Source: G963663365 sp963663365 (lineage in GTDB: Bacteria > Hinthialibacterota > Hinthialibacteria > Hinthialibacterales > G963663365). From it: a stretch of DNA of 64,000 bases. Below are positions 9,205 through 17,921 of the stretch, piece by piece. Position 1 is the stretch's first letter. Every line of letters begins with the position of its first letter. Where the stretch lies: the NCBI GenBank assembly GCA_963663365.2, contig CAXXIH010000002.1:310001-374000 (forward strand), given 5' to 3'. The notes under the pieces were generated by a model. It searched no databases. It was not told where the DNA came from and saw nothing but the letters and a program-made list of their open reading frames with translations. The position numbers and the translations under genes are program-made.

Positions 9205-10908
9205 TTATTTTACGCCACCGGCCCACTCTAAGATCTGGTTATCGGCCAGCAGGCGTTTTTTCAATGTCTCATAAGGGACTTTCTGGATAGCAACATCGTC
9301 ATCTATCGCCAAACATGCGGCCGTAGCCGCCGACTGCCCCAATACCATAAAGACCGGCTCCATACGGATCGAGCCAAAGGCGATATGCGAAGCGGATACA
9401 CAAACAGGAACAGCCAAATTGGTGCATTCGGTTTCTTTGGGAACAATCGCAAAATAGGTAATCGGATACGGCGTCCCCAATCTCACTTCGACATTCCCTT
9501 CATTGCGGACGATTCCATACATGGCATAACGTTGGGTGTTATGGGAATCCATGCCATAGGCAGCCAGCCCAATACTATTGCCGGCGACGCGATGTCCCAT
9601 ACAATTGTGTTCGGTCATGACTTCAGAAGCGATCATACGCCGGGCTTCACGTACATAGAGTTGATGCGGCCATCCACCGCTATCGGTGAATTCATCTTTG
9701 CATAATCCCAGTTTTCCGACTTCCTCACGAACTTCTTCCGGAACACGGGGATCATTGACAAGAAACCACATCATACCTTGCTGATAAGTGACATGATCGC
9801 GGAATATCTTTTCGCGAACGGCATGATCTCCATCAGGGTAGTCATAATTCATGCCGATATTGTCGCTGGAGAAACCACCGTAATTGTTGGTATCGGTTTT
9901 ACTATTCGGCATCGGGGTTGTGAGTTTCAAGACATCGAATACTCCCGCATTGATATAACGCAGAAGCAGTTCATAGCGCATTGGATCGTAACCTTCCGGT
10001 TTGGGAAAAGGCAGCTGATTCTCTTTGACATCGGTCAAACACATGCGGAAATTATAAGCCTGGACACGATGATCCCCTGCCCCGTCTTCCCCCGGCGGTC
10101 CCGGCTCAATTCCCAGAAGGAGTCCACTATTGGGTACCCCCGGAATAACATACGGATCGACGGGGCGATTAAAGTTATGATTTCTTGTGGCGGGACCATG
10201 AACACCTTCAGGATACCAGCGCCCGAGTATGGTCTGTACACCATTGAATGTTTCCCCATAGACGGCGTTGCTTTCACGGCCAACGTGATAAGAAACACCG
10301 GCCAGAGCCATTAGATCGCCTTCATACGTGGCATCGATAAACATTTTGGCGGAAAACGTTTTCCCGCTTTCCATCCGTATTGAGACAATACGGCCGTCCT
10401 TTTTTTCCACGCCGTTTTTGAGGTACAGACGTTCCCCATAGAGAATCGTCACGCCCGCGTCCGCAGTCATGTCCCTCAATATCTTTTCGGCGACATGTGG
10501 TTCGAATGTCCACATTGAATTGTCACCCGGCTGAGCACGGCGGGATTTGTATTCTTCCCGATTTTGAAATTTCCAAGCGCTGTCATCGGCATAATGCTTG
10601 GCCACATTGCGGTAAAACTCGCGGGAGATTCCACCGATGGCCGCCTTGTTTCCGATATCGGTCGCGCCCAGACCGCCGGATGTCAGTCCTCCTAAATGTT
10701 GTCCCGGTTCGATAACGACAACGCTTTTTCCCATCCGGGCAACCTGCACACCAGCAGCCGCTCCGCTCGCAGTTCCACCATAGATGACGACATCAAATGT
10801 TTTGTTTTCGCAATAAGCATTCATGTTCATAAAAAACACCGCCCCAATCATGAATAAAAAAGTAAGGGAGGTTTTCATTTTTATAGAGCGAATTCCATTC
10901 GTAATCAT
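9205..10908 (-). CDS. secreted FAD-dependent oxidoreductase (FAD_oxidored family)
   Basis: A 567-residue flavoprotein. After an N-terminal hydrophobic export segment (MKTSLTFLFMIGAVFFMNM), the dinucleotide-binding motif VVIYGGTASGAAAGVQVAR and the family segment GQHLGGLTSGGLGATDIGN follow. A second flavin-contact region is MFIDATYEGDLMALAGV, and the C-terminal ATG-type motif is replaced by LGQSAATAACLA. Enzymes of this large bacterial family are mostly uncharacterised and common in polysaccharide loci. I keep the ATG at 10908 because AGGA lies ten bases ahead of it; an ATG at 10878 would start straight at the signal peptide. It heads the cluster with URO-D copy 1 and Gfo/Idh downstream. Confidence 0.85.
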   Translation of the reverse strand: MITNGIRSIKMKTSLTFLFMIGAVFFMNMNAYCENKTFDVVIYGGTASGAAAGVQVARMGKSVVVIEPGQHLGGLTSGGLGATDIGNKAAIGGISREFYRNVAKHYADDSAWKFQNREEYKSRRAQPGDNSMWTFEPHVAEKILRDMTADAGVTILYGERLYLKNGVEKKDGRIVSIRMESGKTFSAKMFIDATYEGDLMALAGVSYHVGRESNAVYGETFNGVQTILGRWYPEGVHGPATRNHNFNRPVDPYVIPGVPNSGLLLGIEPGPPGEDGAGDHRVQAYNFRMCLTDVKENQLPFPKPEGYDPMRYELLLRYINAGVFDVLKLTTPMPNSKTDTNNYGGFSSDNIGMNYDYPDGDHAVREKIFRDHVTYQQGMMWFLVNDPRVPEEVREEVGKLGLCKDEFTDSGGWPHQLYVREARRMIASEVMTEHNCMGHRVAGNSIGLAAYGMDSHNTQRYAMYGIVRNEGNVEVRLGTPYPITYFAIVPKETECTNLAVPVCVSASHIAFGSIRMEPVFMVLGQSAATAACLAIDDDVAIQKVPYETLKKRLLADNQILEWAGGVK

Positions 10909-11023
10909 TAGCTGCTATTCCTAAGCGTGTTATTTGGATTTCACCCGATTCTGCCATAGTGTTCTAAAGAAATCAAAATCGGCTGAAAGCGCAGACTCAC
11001 CGTTGTTGCATCCGGACAACAGG

Positions 11024-12148
11024 TCAATATTTTCCTTTTTCTTCGACCAAATCGCGCATAATTGTCATGCGGTTTTCAACAGCGCCCGGAGGGACTTGAT
11101 CGCCCGCCGCCGCCAGGAGACGAGGGCTCTCTTTTCGTGTATCAATCCAGGATAAAACAGCCTGAATAAATTCATTTTCGGATGTCTGCGGCAGCCAAAG
11201 ATTCGGGGCCACACCGCCGGAAAGGATAAAGTCATATCCGGCTTCCTCCCGGCATTCATGGGGTGTCAGATCGCCCATTGGCGTAGGCGTGATGGCATCG
11301 CCGCAATCGGCCCCGGTTTCACGAATCATCTTGATGGCTCCGCGCAACCTGCCATCAATATGCACGGCAACATATTTCCCGGCTTTATGCAGACGGCGGA
11401 CGGCTTCGGTGTAGTAATCTTTGGACCATTGGGCAAAAAAGCGCGGGGATTGAATATCGCTTGAAAAATTATCTCCCATGCAGATAACTTCAGCCGGAGA
11501 CTCGGCAAGCAGATCGATCATTTCAAGTTGATTGGCATTGACCTGCTGAATTGTCTCGCGCATTAATTCGGGCCATTCAACTGTAGCCAGGATCGTGTTT
11601 TCAATCCCCATCCACAAATTCAATAGAGCACCGATAGCGCTATAGCCGGTCATGATATAGAGAACGCTTAAATCGCCTGCTTCATCGGCCCATTTTTGGT
11701 AGCGATCCCAATGAGGCCGGAATTTGCGATTGGACAATGCAAATTGGAATACCTGTAAATCATTCGAATTTTCAACGCCCCATTTTGTGATATGCCATGA
11801 ATACGTTTCTTCGCTCCAACGTCTTCTGCGTTCAATGGCACCTATCGGTGTTGTAATTATCCATGATATCTCCGGGACGCCATAGACGATTTCTTTTTTC
11901 ACTTCTTGTGTGACATTGGGCCCGTATGTTTCTGACCAAAAGGGGGCATTGTTGGCAAGATAAAACCCGATGTGGTGTTTTTTGTGATAATCGAGAAGAC
12001 CGTAATCCGGTTCAAGATAGCCTTGGCTCAAATCCCAAGGTTCCTGCATTTTGTGATAGTACCAATGGGAAAGATCCAACATAAACGGGACGGTATCGGG
12101 GACCTCTCCTCGATAGACAGTCAAAATGCGTTCGCGTAGTGATGTCAT
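11024..12148 (-). CDS. uroporphyrinogen decarboxylase family protein, copy 2
   Basis: A 374-residue URO-D fold protein, only distantly similar to the other three copies in this window. The family barrel is seen in RERILTVYRGEVPDTVPFML at the N-terminus, VICMGDNFSSDIQSP in the middle and the VAVHIDGRLRGAIKMI strand near residue 270. The usual zinc-binding His-x-Cys is replaced by HIDG; Cys and His residues occur at GADCGDA and LTPHECREE. It starts 9 bp after the stop of the propeller gene upstream, so the two are very probably co-transcribed. Function is unknown; a cobamide-linked methyltransferase or a decarboxylase-like lyase are the main options. Confidence 0.75.
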   Translation of the reverse strand: MTSLRERILTVYRGEVPDTVPFMLDLSHWYYHKMQEPWDLSQGYLEPDYGLLDYHKKHHIGFYLANNAPFWSETYGPNVTQEVKKEIVYGVPEISWIITTPIGAIERRRRWSEETYSWHITKWGVENSNDLQVFQFALSNRKFRPHWDRYQKWADEAGDLSVLYIMTGYSAIGALLNLWMGIENTILATVEWPELMRETIQQVNANQLEMIDLLAESPAEVICMGDNFSSDIQSPRFFAQWSKDYYTEAVRRLHKAGKYVAVHIDGRLRGAIKMIRETGADCGDAITPTPMGDLTPHECREEAGYDFILSGGVAPNLWLPQTSENEFIQAVLSWIDTRKESPRLLAAAGDQVPPGAVENRMTIMRDLVEEKGKY

Positions 12149-12157
12149 AAGTTTGAA

Positions 12158-13654
12158 TTACCGTGATAGGATTTCGATAGGACCGGCATGAAAAGAGTAA
12201 AGCGAGGCCCGGCAAAACCGGAAGCGCAGACGAATTGTTTTATTATCAGGAAGACAGACTTTGGCTTTCCATCGAACCGGCATATCAATCCCGTCCATGT
12301 TAAGCGCAATACATTCATCCAGGCCATAGCCATCAAGAACATTGCCGAGTTCATCCAATAGTTCGGCTTTTAGCCAGCCGTCTTGTTTCACATCCGCATT
12401 GATACGGAGAGTGCCGCTGCTATTTTTCATCGGCTTGGTTACGAGTTCGCCGGGCTCATTACCCGCATCCAATGAGACAAAGCCATCCTTGCGAAGTGTA
12501 GCTAATCCGATGGCGCCATTTCTTTCGGAAGCATTGTGTGGCCCATCCCAACCACCATAATAAATTTCAATTTGGCCGTTACGCACGACCGGCGGCGCGG
12601 TAAAAAGCATACCGCTATCCCAAGTTCCCTTAGGCCCAAGCGGCAAAAAGGTCTGTTGGTTTGCTACGCGGTCCCAATGAATTCCATCGCGGCTCACGGC
12701 CAATTGAATATCGATGGTTTCATCACCCGGCTTTTTATAAGAACGAAGCAATCCGAGATAGAGTTCTTCATATTGAAAAACAGGCATTCCATACGATTGC
12801 GGGTCAGCGTCCGTGAAAGCGTGACTCAGGACAACTTCAGGCTCTGACCAATGGATAAAGTCTGTGCTTTGCGTGCGTACAATCTGGCGGAACTTTGGCC
12901 ATGGCTCAGCCCAACCTTTGGTATATGCCACATAAGTTCCATTGCGCTTATCCAACAAAACATCCATAACATCACTGATGGAGCGCTCCTTTTTCATTGC
13001 ATAAAGCACGGGATTATTAGCGTAACGCTCCCAGTGAATACCATCAGGGGAGAACGCGACACACATTCCGGCATCGCCATAGGTTTCTTCACCGTGAGGA
13101 TAATCCCAATATAACATCTTATAGCGACGCTTGGGATCGGTTTCAGTTTCATCTTGGATCACGCTGGGATTGTATTGGTCATGATAGCCGTAATTGGTCA
13201 GGATGATGTTGTTTTCCTTGGATCCGCGAAATTCATACAATCCAAGATTGGGAAGATCCCAATGAATGCCATCCAAACTTGTGGCATATAGAAAGGGAGT
13301 ACGTTCCTCGAGCGGCATCCCATGGTTGTAGCTCATATACCACATTTTATAGAGCGAGGTTTTCTCATCATAAATCACGGTTCCATAGAGATAAGGATTT
13401 TGAGCCCAAGGCACATCACCTTTGAGAACCGGATTGCCTGCATATTTGACGGGCTGATGGAGGGTACGCGTAACTTTAGATAAGTCTTGAATACAAATAT
13501 CGTCAATCAATAGCTGCCATGGACTATCGAGGGGATTTTCCGCAGCAGCACTATGCAGCGGACTCCAAAGGGAACACAGCAGCGACAGAAGGATTAAATA
13601 TCCTGGAACATCGGTAAACTTGAGAGGCTGTAGCGGGGATTTCATTTTCGGCAC
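12158..13654 (-). CDS. secreted GH32/GH43-like five-bladed propeller protein
   Basis: A 498-residue exported protein (hydrophobic segment GYLILLSLLCSLWSPL near the N-terminus; GTG start at 13654, or ATG at 13645). The body has repeated blade motifs of the form S-x-DGIHW (YATSLDGIHWD, AFSPDGIHWE, AVSRDGIHWD) and the strand YKMWYMSYNHG, a pattern frequent in GH32/GH43-type and sialidase-like propellers. I cannot assign the catalytic acids, so hydrolase activity is uncertain. A beta-sandwich tail of about 110 residues follows the propeller. It is the first gene of a minus-strand cluster with URO-D copy 2 and the FAD oxidoreductase, which suggests it releases or binds the compound they process. 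Confidence 0.7.
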   Translation of the reverse strand: MPKMKSPLQPLKFTDVPGYLILLSLLCSLWSPLHSAAAENPLDSPWQLLIDDICIQDLSKVTRTLHQPVKYAGNPVLKGDVPWAQNPYLYGTVIYDEKTSLYKMWYMSYNHGMPLEERTPFLYATSLDGIHWDLPNLGLYEFRGSKENNIILTNYGYHDQYNPSVIQDETETDPKRRYKMLYWDYPHGEETYGDAGMCVAFSPDGIHWERYANNPVLYAMKKERSISDVMDVLLDKRNGTYVAYTKGWAEPWPKFRQIVRTQSTDFIHWSEPEVVLSHAFTDADPQSYGMPVFQYEELYLGLLRSYKKPGDETIDIQLAVSRDGIHWDRVANQQTFLPLGPKGTWDSGMLFTAPPVVRNGQIEIYYGGWDGPHNASERNGAIGLATLRKDGFVSLDAGNEPGELVTKPMKNSSGTLRINADVKQDGWLKAELLDELGNVLDGYGLDECIALNMDGIDMPVRWKAKVCLPDNKTIRLRFRFCRASLYSFHAGPIEILSR

Positions 13655-13924
13655 GGTCTTGTCAACTCCTGAGCATCATCGTTGCCAACGCATGGTACAC
13701 AAAAGGATGGGATTTGTTGAGCGGGAGTCTAATATACTTGTCAACATCTTGCTGACAGTGGACCTGCCTGTGACCCGAATGCTCCAAACTGCGTATTTAC
13801 TGTGGCTTGCTATGTCTTGAGCGTGTAGGCTCGATCAATGTTCATGTGCTGATTGGGCCGTTTTCAGACAGAATCGGCCACTCTTGTTTGTTTTTTGATC
13901 CAAGTCCACACCGAGGCCAAGCCA

Positions 13925-15271
13925 TTGTCATTTCTCTTTCATCCTAATTTTCCGTTTACTCCAAAGAAAGTGCCCTTCTTTTACGGTTGGGTGATTCTTG
14001 CGGTCAGCACGATGGGGATGGTTATGAGCGCTCCCGGCCAGACGATGGGCGTGAGTGTGTTTACGGATTATTTGATCGAAGCGCTACAACTTTCGAGAGT
14101 CCAACTCAGTACGGCTTATATGCTGGGCACGATTGCCAGCAGTTTCTTACTCCCATGGGGGGGGCGGATGTTCGACCGGGCCGGGGCACGTTTAATGGGT
14201 GTGCTGGCAATGTGCATTATGGGAAGCACGCTCATTTACTTAAGCCAATGCGACCGTATTTCATTGGCTCTGTTTTCCGGTGAGAATCAAACACTGCGCT
14301 TTTCAATTAACTTTTTGGTGATCTTTGCCGGATTCGCCATTCTCCGTTTTTCCGGGCAGGGACTCTTGGCGATGACATCACGCGCGATGCTCGGGAAGTG
14401 GTTCAACCGCCGCCGGGGTTTCACATCCGGTGTAAGCGGTGTGATGGTTTCATTCTTTTTTTCAGCGGCCCCATTGGGATTCGACCATTTGGTAAATCGA
14501 TTCGGTTGGCGGGGAGGGTGGATTGTGCTGGCCGTGGTATCTATCTCCATGGCCGGAGTATGTTGGTTATTATTCCGGGACAATCCTGAAGAATGCGGCC
14601 TGCAGATGGATGGCATTGCCGTAGAGACGCCCGAAAGTACCGAAGACTCCAGCGAAAAACTGGATCCGGGAATCAAAAAAGAATTCACGGTTCAAGAAGC
14701 CTATCGAACCTATGCTTTTTGGATTTTTACTATGGGTCTCGTTTCGCTGGCAATGGTGTTTACCGCGATTACTTTTCACATTGTATCTGTTGGTGAAGAG
14801 ATGGGACTAACGCGTCAGGAATCGCTGGAGATTTTCCTGCCGATGGCGGTTGTGGGGATCATCTCCAATCTCATGTTCGGCTGGCTGAGCGACCGTTTTC
14901 ACCTCAAATACATGTTAATGGTTATGATGTTGACACAAGCAGCCGGGATATGGGCGCTTCCTCATATCGCAGAAACTTGGGGAAACTTATGCATCATCAT
15001 TTGTTTTGGAATCGGCACCGGCATTTTCGGACCGCTGATGATTGTGGTTTGGCCCAAATTTTATGGGCGCAAACATTTGGGAGCAATCAGCAGTCTCAAC
15101 CTATCCGCTCAGGTGTTTGGCAGCGCAATCGGTCCGTTTCTTTTCGGTCTATCCTACGAATGGACCGGAAGTTACGAAACCGCAATTTACAGTTGTATGC
15201 TTATACCGCTCGCTGTATTCCTGGCATCGTTTAAAATACAAAATCCGCAAGACATGATTGCAGACGCATAG
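13925..15271 (+). CDS. MFS transporter of the monocarboxylate/oxalate-formate type
   Basis: Twelve hydrophobic segments are visible, beginning with VPFFYGWVILAVSTMGMVM. FYGW at the start of helix 1 is characteristic of the MCT/OFA branch of MFS carriers, which move oxalate, formate, pyruvate and other monocarboxylates. A loop motif GGRMFDRAGARLMG follows helix 2 and a long acidic central loop (VETPESTEDSSEKLDPG) separates the halves. No ATG is available at the 5' end; I choose TTG 13925 because GAGG lies eight bases upstream (448 residues), but TTG 13853 and GTG 13970 are also open. It is divergent from the propeller gene at 13654. Substrate not determined. Confidence 0.78.
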   Translation: MSFLFHPNFPFTPKKVPFFYGWVILAVSTMGMVMSAPGQTMGVSVFTDYLIEALQLSRVQLSTAYMLGTIASSFLLPWGGRMFDRAGARLMGVLAMCIMGSTLIYLSQCDRISLALFSGENQTLRFSINFLVIFAGFAILRFSGQGLLAMTSRAMLGKWFNRRRGFTSGVSGVMVSFFFSAAPLGFDHLVNRFGWRGGWIVLAVVSISMAGVCWLLFRDNPEECGLQMDGIAVETPESTEDSSEKLDPGIKKEFTVQEAYRTYAFWIFTMGLVSLAMVFTAITFHIVSVGEEMGLTRQESLEIFLPMAVVGIISNLMFGWLSDRFHLKYMLMVMMLTQAAGIWALPHIAETWGNLCIIICFGIGTGIFGPLMIVVWPKFYGRKHLGAISSLNLSAQVFGSAIGPFLFGLSYEWTGSYETAIYSCMLIPLAVFLASFKIQNPQDMIADA

Positions 15272-15294
15272 CCAACCACTTCTCAACAGAATGT

Positions 15295-16665
15295 TTACCA
15301 GAGGCGGATTCGCGCATAGCGCATAACGCCACCGGTATCGCCGAATAAATCTATAACCGGCGAAGGTTTGCAGCCCGCTCGTACAGTTGAGGCAAAGAAG
15401 GCCCCAAGCGGATTCTCTAAATGCAATACGACCGGATCGCCATGTGTTCCATCAGCGGCGATTTCAACAAGCCGGTATTCGGAGAGAGTCTGTCCCTTTG
15501 TATCCGTGCCGTTGACCGCATAAAACGCGATCAAACGGCCATCAGCAGCTACGTGAAACTTGGCATCTCCGGGACGTTCGCCGCCTAAGTCTTCCCCACC
15601 CTCAACAAGCGTTTTACGCAAGATAACTTTTCCATCCCGGATAACGGCATACTCCAGGGCATGACGTTGTTTTTCATTGGGGAAGAATTTCTCTCGAAGC
15701 CGTTCATCCAGTGCGCGTTCTGTCCACAACACAAAGACATCGCCATTCGGAGCGATATAGAGATCTTTGGGAGATATCCAACCGCAGGTTTTATCGCGTG
15801 AGGCAACCTCAACCCAGTCATTAAATTTTCCGGTGCTGATATCATCACTCCAGCAATAAAACAGCCGCCGGAAATCATAATCCCACTTCTGCCCGGTCAA
15901 TTCGTGTTTGTATTCCCGCCAAGCATTGTACGGCTCCACAATATCGCTGACACCACAAATATGAACTTGACGGTCTTTTAAGGCTACAGCCGGATAGCAG
16001 ACGCGAATCGGTTGCGGTTTGTCATATTCCGCGCCATAAGGCCATACGAGTTTGCCTTGCGCCGACCAGTTCCCTTCCCGGTCAAGATACGACCATTCGG
16101 CATGGGTATACCCAATATTTTGGAAAAGAATTAACTCTTGGTTAGGACCATCAACTGCAAAACTTCGGTAAGAATGCTCGGTAAACTCGGGCTTTCCCTC
16201 CCATTTGGGAACGTGAGTTCGAAAAGCGGCTTTGGGATCCGCCGCTGAGAATTCAAGGATGCGTGGTTCGGCCGGGCCACCATACGTATCAGGTTCGGTC
16301 AGGGTCGGATTGACGGATAGAAGGATTCGACCTTCGCCGAAAACTCCCATCGGAGAAGGTTCCCGGGTTCGTTCCCCGCCCTTATAGATGCACTCCCAGC
16401 CCTTTTCGTCACGGAAGAAAAGCATCGGCAGGCAATTGTTCAGCGGCTTGGCCTCAGGAATGGTTTCGATCCCGCTGGCAAAGACAGTATCGCCATAACG
16501 GACAATGCTGGTATTGCCATGGCACCACATGGGCCCGGCCCCATTGTTGGCGGGCTGGTATGTATAGACCTCTTCTTCAACTTCCACGCGAGGTTGAAGT
16601 TTTGGAGATTGGGCAAAGCCGGTGAGAGAGATAACAAGCGATAAAACCAGGATTCCGATTCTCAT
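15295..16665 (-). CDS. secreted sialidase-like propeller protein of unknown function
   Basis: A 456-residue exported protein. The ATG at 16665 has an excellent ribosome site (AGGAGAAG) and opens a signal peptide (MRIGILVLSLVISLTGFAQS), so an in-frame start 24 bp upstream is rejected. The rest is rich in beta-strand with tryptophan-rich blades (GPMWCHGNTSIVRYGDTVF; AEWSYLDREGNWS; KDLYIAPNGDVFVLWTERA), suggesting a BNR-like propeller. I do not recognise the family or active-site residues. It is the last of four same-strand genes (URO-D, symporter, URO-D, this gene), with a 71 bp gap to its neighbour, and it may bind the substrate of that pathway. Confidence 0.65.
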   Translation of the reverse strand: MRIGILVLSLVISLTGFAQSPKLQPRVEVEEEVYTYQPANNGAGPMWCHGNTSIVRYGDTVFASGIETIPEAKPLNNCLPMLFFRDEKGWECIYKGGERTREPSPMGVFGEGRILLSVNPTLTEPDTYGGPAEPRILEFSAADPKAAFRTHVPKWEGKPEFTEHSYRSFAVDGPNQELILFQNIGYTHAEWSYLDREGNWSAQGKLVWPYGAEYDKPQPIRVCYPAVALKDRQVHICGVSDIVEPYNAWREYKHELTGQKWDYDFRRLFYCWSDDISTGKFNDWVEVASRDKTCGWISPKDLYIAPNGDVFVLWTERALDERLREKFFPNEKQRHALEYAVIRDGKVILRKTLVEGGEDLGGERPGDAKFHVAADGRLIAFYAVNGTDTKGQTLSEYRLVEIAADGTHGDPVVLHLENPLGAFFASTVRAGCKPSPVIDLFGDTGGVMRYARIRLW

Positions 16666-16736
16666 TGTCTTCTCCTGTGTGATGCACAATTCTTTAAAGA
16701 TATTACGCTAGCCGCAATATCAATCAGAATGTTCCC

Positions 16737-17882
16737 TTACAGCAAATCTTTGCATTTGTTGTACTCATCCAACATCGCCATAAAATTATCATAGCTGGCA
16801 TTATGAGCGATAGAATGACTGGGGCCGAGTATAAAACCGCCATGTTCAGCACCGCATTGCATTGCCTCACGGACATTTGCACGGACTTCCGCCGGTGTGC
16901 TTTGAATTAAAAACTCAACGGCCACGCCGCCCCAGAAGGCAATCTCACCGCCGAAATCCCGCAGAAGAGAGCGAAGTTCCATATCGGGGATAGTCTGGAT
17001 GGATTGGTAGCACTGCACACCGGCTTCAATCATCATGGGCATTAGCGGACGATTGTTGCCGCAATTGTGCAAGATCGCCTGATGGCCCCGCCGCCGCACC
17101 TGAGAGACACGTTCCTTAAGCGCAGGCAGGCAGAATTCCCGATACATGGCAGGTGAAATCATAGGCCCTTTACTGGAAGCCATATCTTCTTCAAATAGGA
17201 TGCCATCCTGCCCCGGGCGGATATGATAATCATCAAAAAGATTTTGTTCCTGCACACGGTATGTAATCGCGGCCTTTACGATTTCCGGAGTCAGACAATA
17301 AGCCATAAGGCCACGCTCCATGCCGCCTAATTTTACAATTGTGTCGAGTCCTCCCGAAAGTCCGGCAATATAACGGGTTGGCCCCAAGCGTTCGATGACA
17401 TAATCAAAGGCCTCAAATCTAGAAGGATCGGGAGGCGTGATGGTTGGAGATTTTTCAAAATCTTCAAGCGTATATTCCTGCGCTTCAAGCACCGGGTCTT
17501 CGATACAAGAGATGTCATTCGAATGAGCGGAGGCTTTGAAAACACGTCCCTCCCGGTCACGCCAGAGGCCATCGCCGATTTTTTCCGGCGGATCGGGCTC
17601 ATAATCTTTGGGCGGAACCAAATCCGCTTCTTTAAACGTGATTAAGTCCACGCAATCAATCTTTGTGTAAAATTCAACTGTGTCCTTTTTTAGGCTCTCG
17701 ACAACTTCATCGCGCCGGCCTTCCCAATAGGCGAGCTGTGTGGCGATTTTGTTACGAACATAGGTTGGACGGCCTATTACCTGTTCCACAATATCATGGT
17801 CGGCCAAATAGAAGCCGAGAGGTATAAAAGGAACAGGTTTTCGTTCGATAGCGTTTCTAACGCATTCTTTTCCGGTCATCAT
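16737..17882 (-). CDS. uroporphyrinogen decarboxylase family protein, copy 3
   Basis: A 381-residue URO-D fold protein (GKECVRNAIERKPVPFIPLG at the N-terminus). This copy keeps His-x-Cys in the expected barrel strand (AILHNCGNNRPLM), as in zinc-containing MtaA-like methyltransferases, but the third ligand position near the C-terminus reads GFILGPSHSIAHNASYDN, with Ser/His in place of Cys. The strand GILFEEDMASSKGPMISP is also typical of the family. Only 39 bp separate it from the sodium symporter stop upstream, so an operon with that carrier is likely, and the substrate is probably what the carrier brings in. The haem pathway role (HemE) is unlikely given the sequence drift and context. Confidence 0.8.
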   Translation of the reverse strand: MMTGKECVRNAIERKPVPFIPLGFYLADHDIVEQVIGRPTYVRNKIATQLAYWEGRRDEVVESLKKDTVEFYTKIDCVDLITFKEADLVPPKDYEPDPPEKIGDGLWRDREGRVFKASAHSNDISCIEDPVLEAQEYTLEDFEKSPTITPPDPSRFEAFDYVIERLGPTRYIAGLSGGLDTIVKLGGMERGLMAYCLTPEIVKAAITYRVQEQNLFDDYHIRPGQDGILFEEDMASSKGPMISPAMYREFCLPALKERVSQVRRRGHQAILHNCGNNRPLMPMMIEAGVQCYQSIQTIPDMELRSLLRDFGGEIAFWGGVAVEFLIQSTPAEVRANVREAMQCGAEHGGFILGPSHSIAHNASYDNFMAMLDEYNKCKDLL

Positions 17883-17921
17883 GTTAATGGACAGCGCCTT
17901 GTCATGCAGGATTATGAGGGA

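Noticed and set aside
14157..14164. G8 tract in the MCT-type transporter as a phase-variation site
   Set aside because: It encodes the ordinary PWGGR segment and is shorter than the tract at 41633; weak case.
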